From Astrobacterium formosum (GTDB lineage Bacteria > Pseudomonadota > Alphaproteobacteria > Rhizobiales > Xanthobacteraceae), in the NCBI GenBank assembly GCA_030848545.1, contig JAVDCA010000002.1, positions 248,001 to 312,000 of the forward strand: a DNA stretch of 64,000 nt. Reading direction: 5' to 3'. Below the pieces are notes generated by a model. The model saw only the letters and a list, made by a program, of their open reading frames with translations, was not told where the DNA came from and did not search any database. A program made the position numbers and the translations under genes. This document shows positions 63,078 to 64,000 of the stretch, piece by piece. How positions within the stretch are numbered: position 1 is the stretch's first letter; every line of letters starts with the position of its first letter.

Positions 63078-64000
63078 ATGAATGCTCTCGACCGGCTCCC
63101 GTCATTGCGAGCCGCAGCATCTTTGTGCACGCTGGCCGTCGTCGCGGCGATGTCGACGCCGCTCAATGCCCAGCAGTTCCCCACCAAGGAAGTGCAGATT
63201 CTCATTCCGTACGCGCCGGGGGGCGCGACCGATCTCGTGTTCCGCGCGCTCGCGGCATCGAGCCAAAAATATCTCGGCCAAGCCGTGGTGGTGGTGAACC
63301 GCGCCGGCGGCGGCGGCGCGGTCGGCTTCAACGAAGGCGCGCAGGCCAAGCCCGACGGCTACACGCTCACCACGGCGGTGACGCCGCTCGCGATCCTGCC
63401 CCACCAGGTCAAGACCACGTTCAGCTACCAGAACTTCGCGCCGATCATCAACGTGGTGCAGGATCCGGCCATGCTGCAGGTGCAGGCCGCAGCCCCCTGG
63501 AAGACCACCAAGGAATTCGTCGACTACGCACGCCAGAACCCCAACACCATCACGGTGGGCAATTCCGGTGCCGGCGGCGGCGTCCATCTCATCGCGGCGG
63601 CGTTCGAGCACGCGATCGGCGCCAAGTTCAATCACATTCCGTTCGCGGGCGGCGGGCCGTCGGTCACCGCTCTGCTCGGCGGCCATGTCAACGCGGTGTC
63701 GGTGTCGCCGCCTGAAGGCATCGCCCACGTCAAGGCGGGCAAGCTCAAGATCATCGCGCTGTTCTCGGACAAGCGCATGGCCGACTTCCCCGACGTGCCG
63801 ACCGTGCGCGAGCAGGGGATCGACTTCTCCATGAGCCAGTGGCGCGGGCTCGCGGCCCCCAAGGGCACGCCGCCCGAGATCATCAAGATCCTGCACGACG
63901 CCTTCAAGAAGGGCATGGAAGACCCGACCTTCATCAAGAGCGCCGAGAGCATGAGCGTCACGCTCTCCTATGTGGGTCCGGCCGACTTCGGCAAGCTGAT
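63078..64000 (+). CDS. TctC-type (Bug family) solute-binding protein, cut by the window end
   Basis: The frame is open from ATG 63078 (after AGGAGGG) to the window edge, 307 codons. It has a signal peptide (LCTLAVVAAMSTPLNAQQ) and the Bug/TctC order: VQILIPYAPGGATDLVFRAL, VVVVNRAGGGGAVGFNEGAQ, GNSGAGGGVHLIAAAFEH and HIPFAGGGPSVTALLGGHV. WRGLAAPKGTPPEIIKIL follows. Such proteins bind small acids such as amino acids or tricarboxylates. It follows the M24 and TRAP binding-protein genes, so three catabolic-type genes are grouped. The signal peptide begins with a short piece of family A repeat (63100-63112). Confidence 0.9.
   Translation, partial: MNALDRLPSLRAAASLCTLAVVAAMSTPLNAQQFPTKEVQILIPYAPGGATDLVFRALAASSQKYLGQAVVVVNRAGGGGAVGFNEGAQAKPDGYTLTTAVTPLAILPHQVKTTFSYQNFAPIINVVQDPAMLQVQAAAPWKTTKEFVDYARQNPNTITVGNSGAGGGVHLIAAAFEHAIGAKFNHIPFAGGGPSVTALLGGHVNAVSVSPPEGIAHVKAGKLKIIALFSDKRMADFPDVPTVREQGIDFSMSQWRGLAAPKGTPPEIIKILHDAFKKGMEDPTFIKSAESMSVTLSYVGPADFGKL

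Overview
The window is GC-rich chromosomal DNA from an alphaproteobacterium. It most likely comes from the Hyphomicrobiales near Bradyrhizobium, Rhodoplanes and Pseudolabrys. This rests on remembered gene neighbourhoods: lptC-lptA-lptB next to rpoN; dnaK-dnaJ-pmtA followed by pyrF, a DUF1330 gene and dapB; hrcA-grpE divergent from rph-rdgB-hemW; and a PmtA-type phospholipid methyltransferase. A heat-shock promoter of the alphaproteobacterial CTTG-N17-CYTAT type also sits upstream of dnaK. No rRNA, tRNA, CRISPR array, prophage or transposase gene was recognised.

Layout. 1-2416: the end of a molybdenum hydroxylase and a short soxX-Y-Z-A thiosulfate-oxidation cluster. 2444-6697: an orphan ABC ATPase, a crotonase-fold protein, a LysE exporter and a CaiB/BaiF CoA-transferase. 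7129-13679: rpoN, an LTXXQ-type protein, lptB, lptA, lptC and an RNase D-like exonuclease. 13904-19559: tandem copies of the xanthine dehydrogenase small subunit, then the large subunit. 19585-23147: an unknown protein, a small secreted protein, a CDF metal exporter and a methyltransferase. 23344-30111: a tripartite tricarboxylate transporter (tctCBA) opposite a response regulator, a histidine kinase and a coupled periplasmic binding protein. 30279-37123: dapB, DUF1330, pyrF, FMN reductase, pmtA, dnaJ, dnaK. 37345-44132: envelope glycan genes (double GT87 protein, GT2 remnant, STT3-like GT-C protein, GtrA, UGM-like flavoprotein). 44264-49894: a secreted protein, grpE, hrcA, rph, rdgB, hemW. 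49958-60261: an LpoA-like lipoprotein, rsmI, yraN, a BrnT/HTH toxin-antitoxin pair, gshB, an amidase-like protein, a chemoreceptor and a YifB/ComM ATPase. 60709-64000: a TRAP binding protein, an M24-fold protein and a TctC-type binding protein cut by the window end.

The most unusual theme is a set of short palindromic repeats (families A, B and C) scattered between genes, some of which have become part of genes. One supplies the start and signal peptide of SoxX. Another supplies the soxA start codon. A third is inserted in frame inside a [2Fe-2S] domain of the first XdhA copy, adding about 60 residues between cluster ligands. This resembles the protein-inserted palindromic elements of Rickettsia. 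A second theme is a duplicated leader with a covarying hairpin ahead of the TRAP binding protein and the M24 protein.

Coordinates and starts were inferred by reading. No similarity search, structure prediction or computation was run, and gene-neighbourhood comparisons come from memory.
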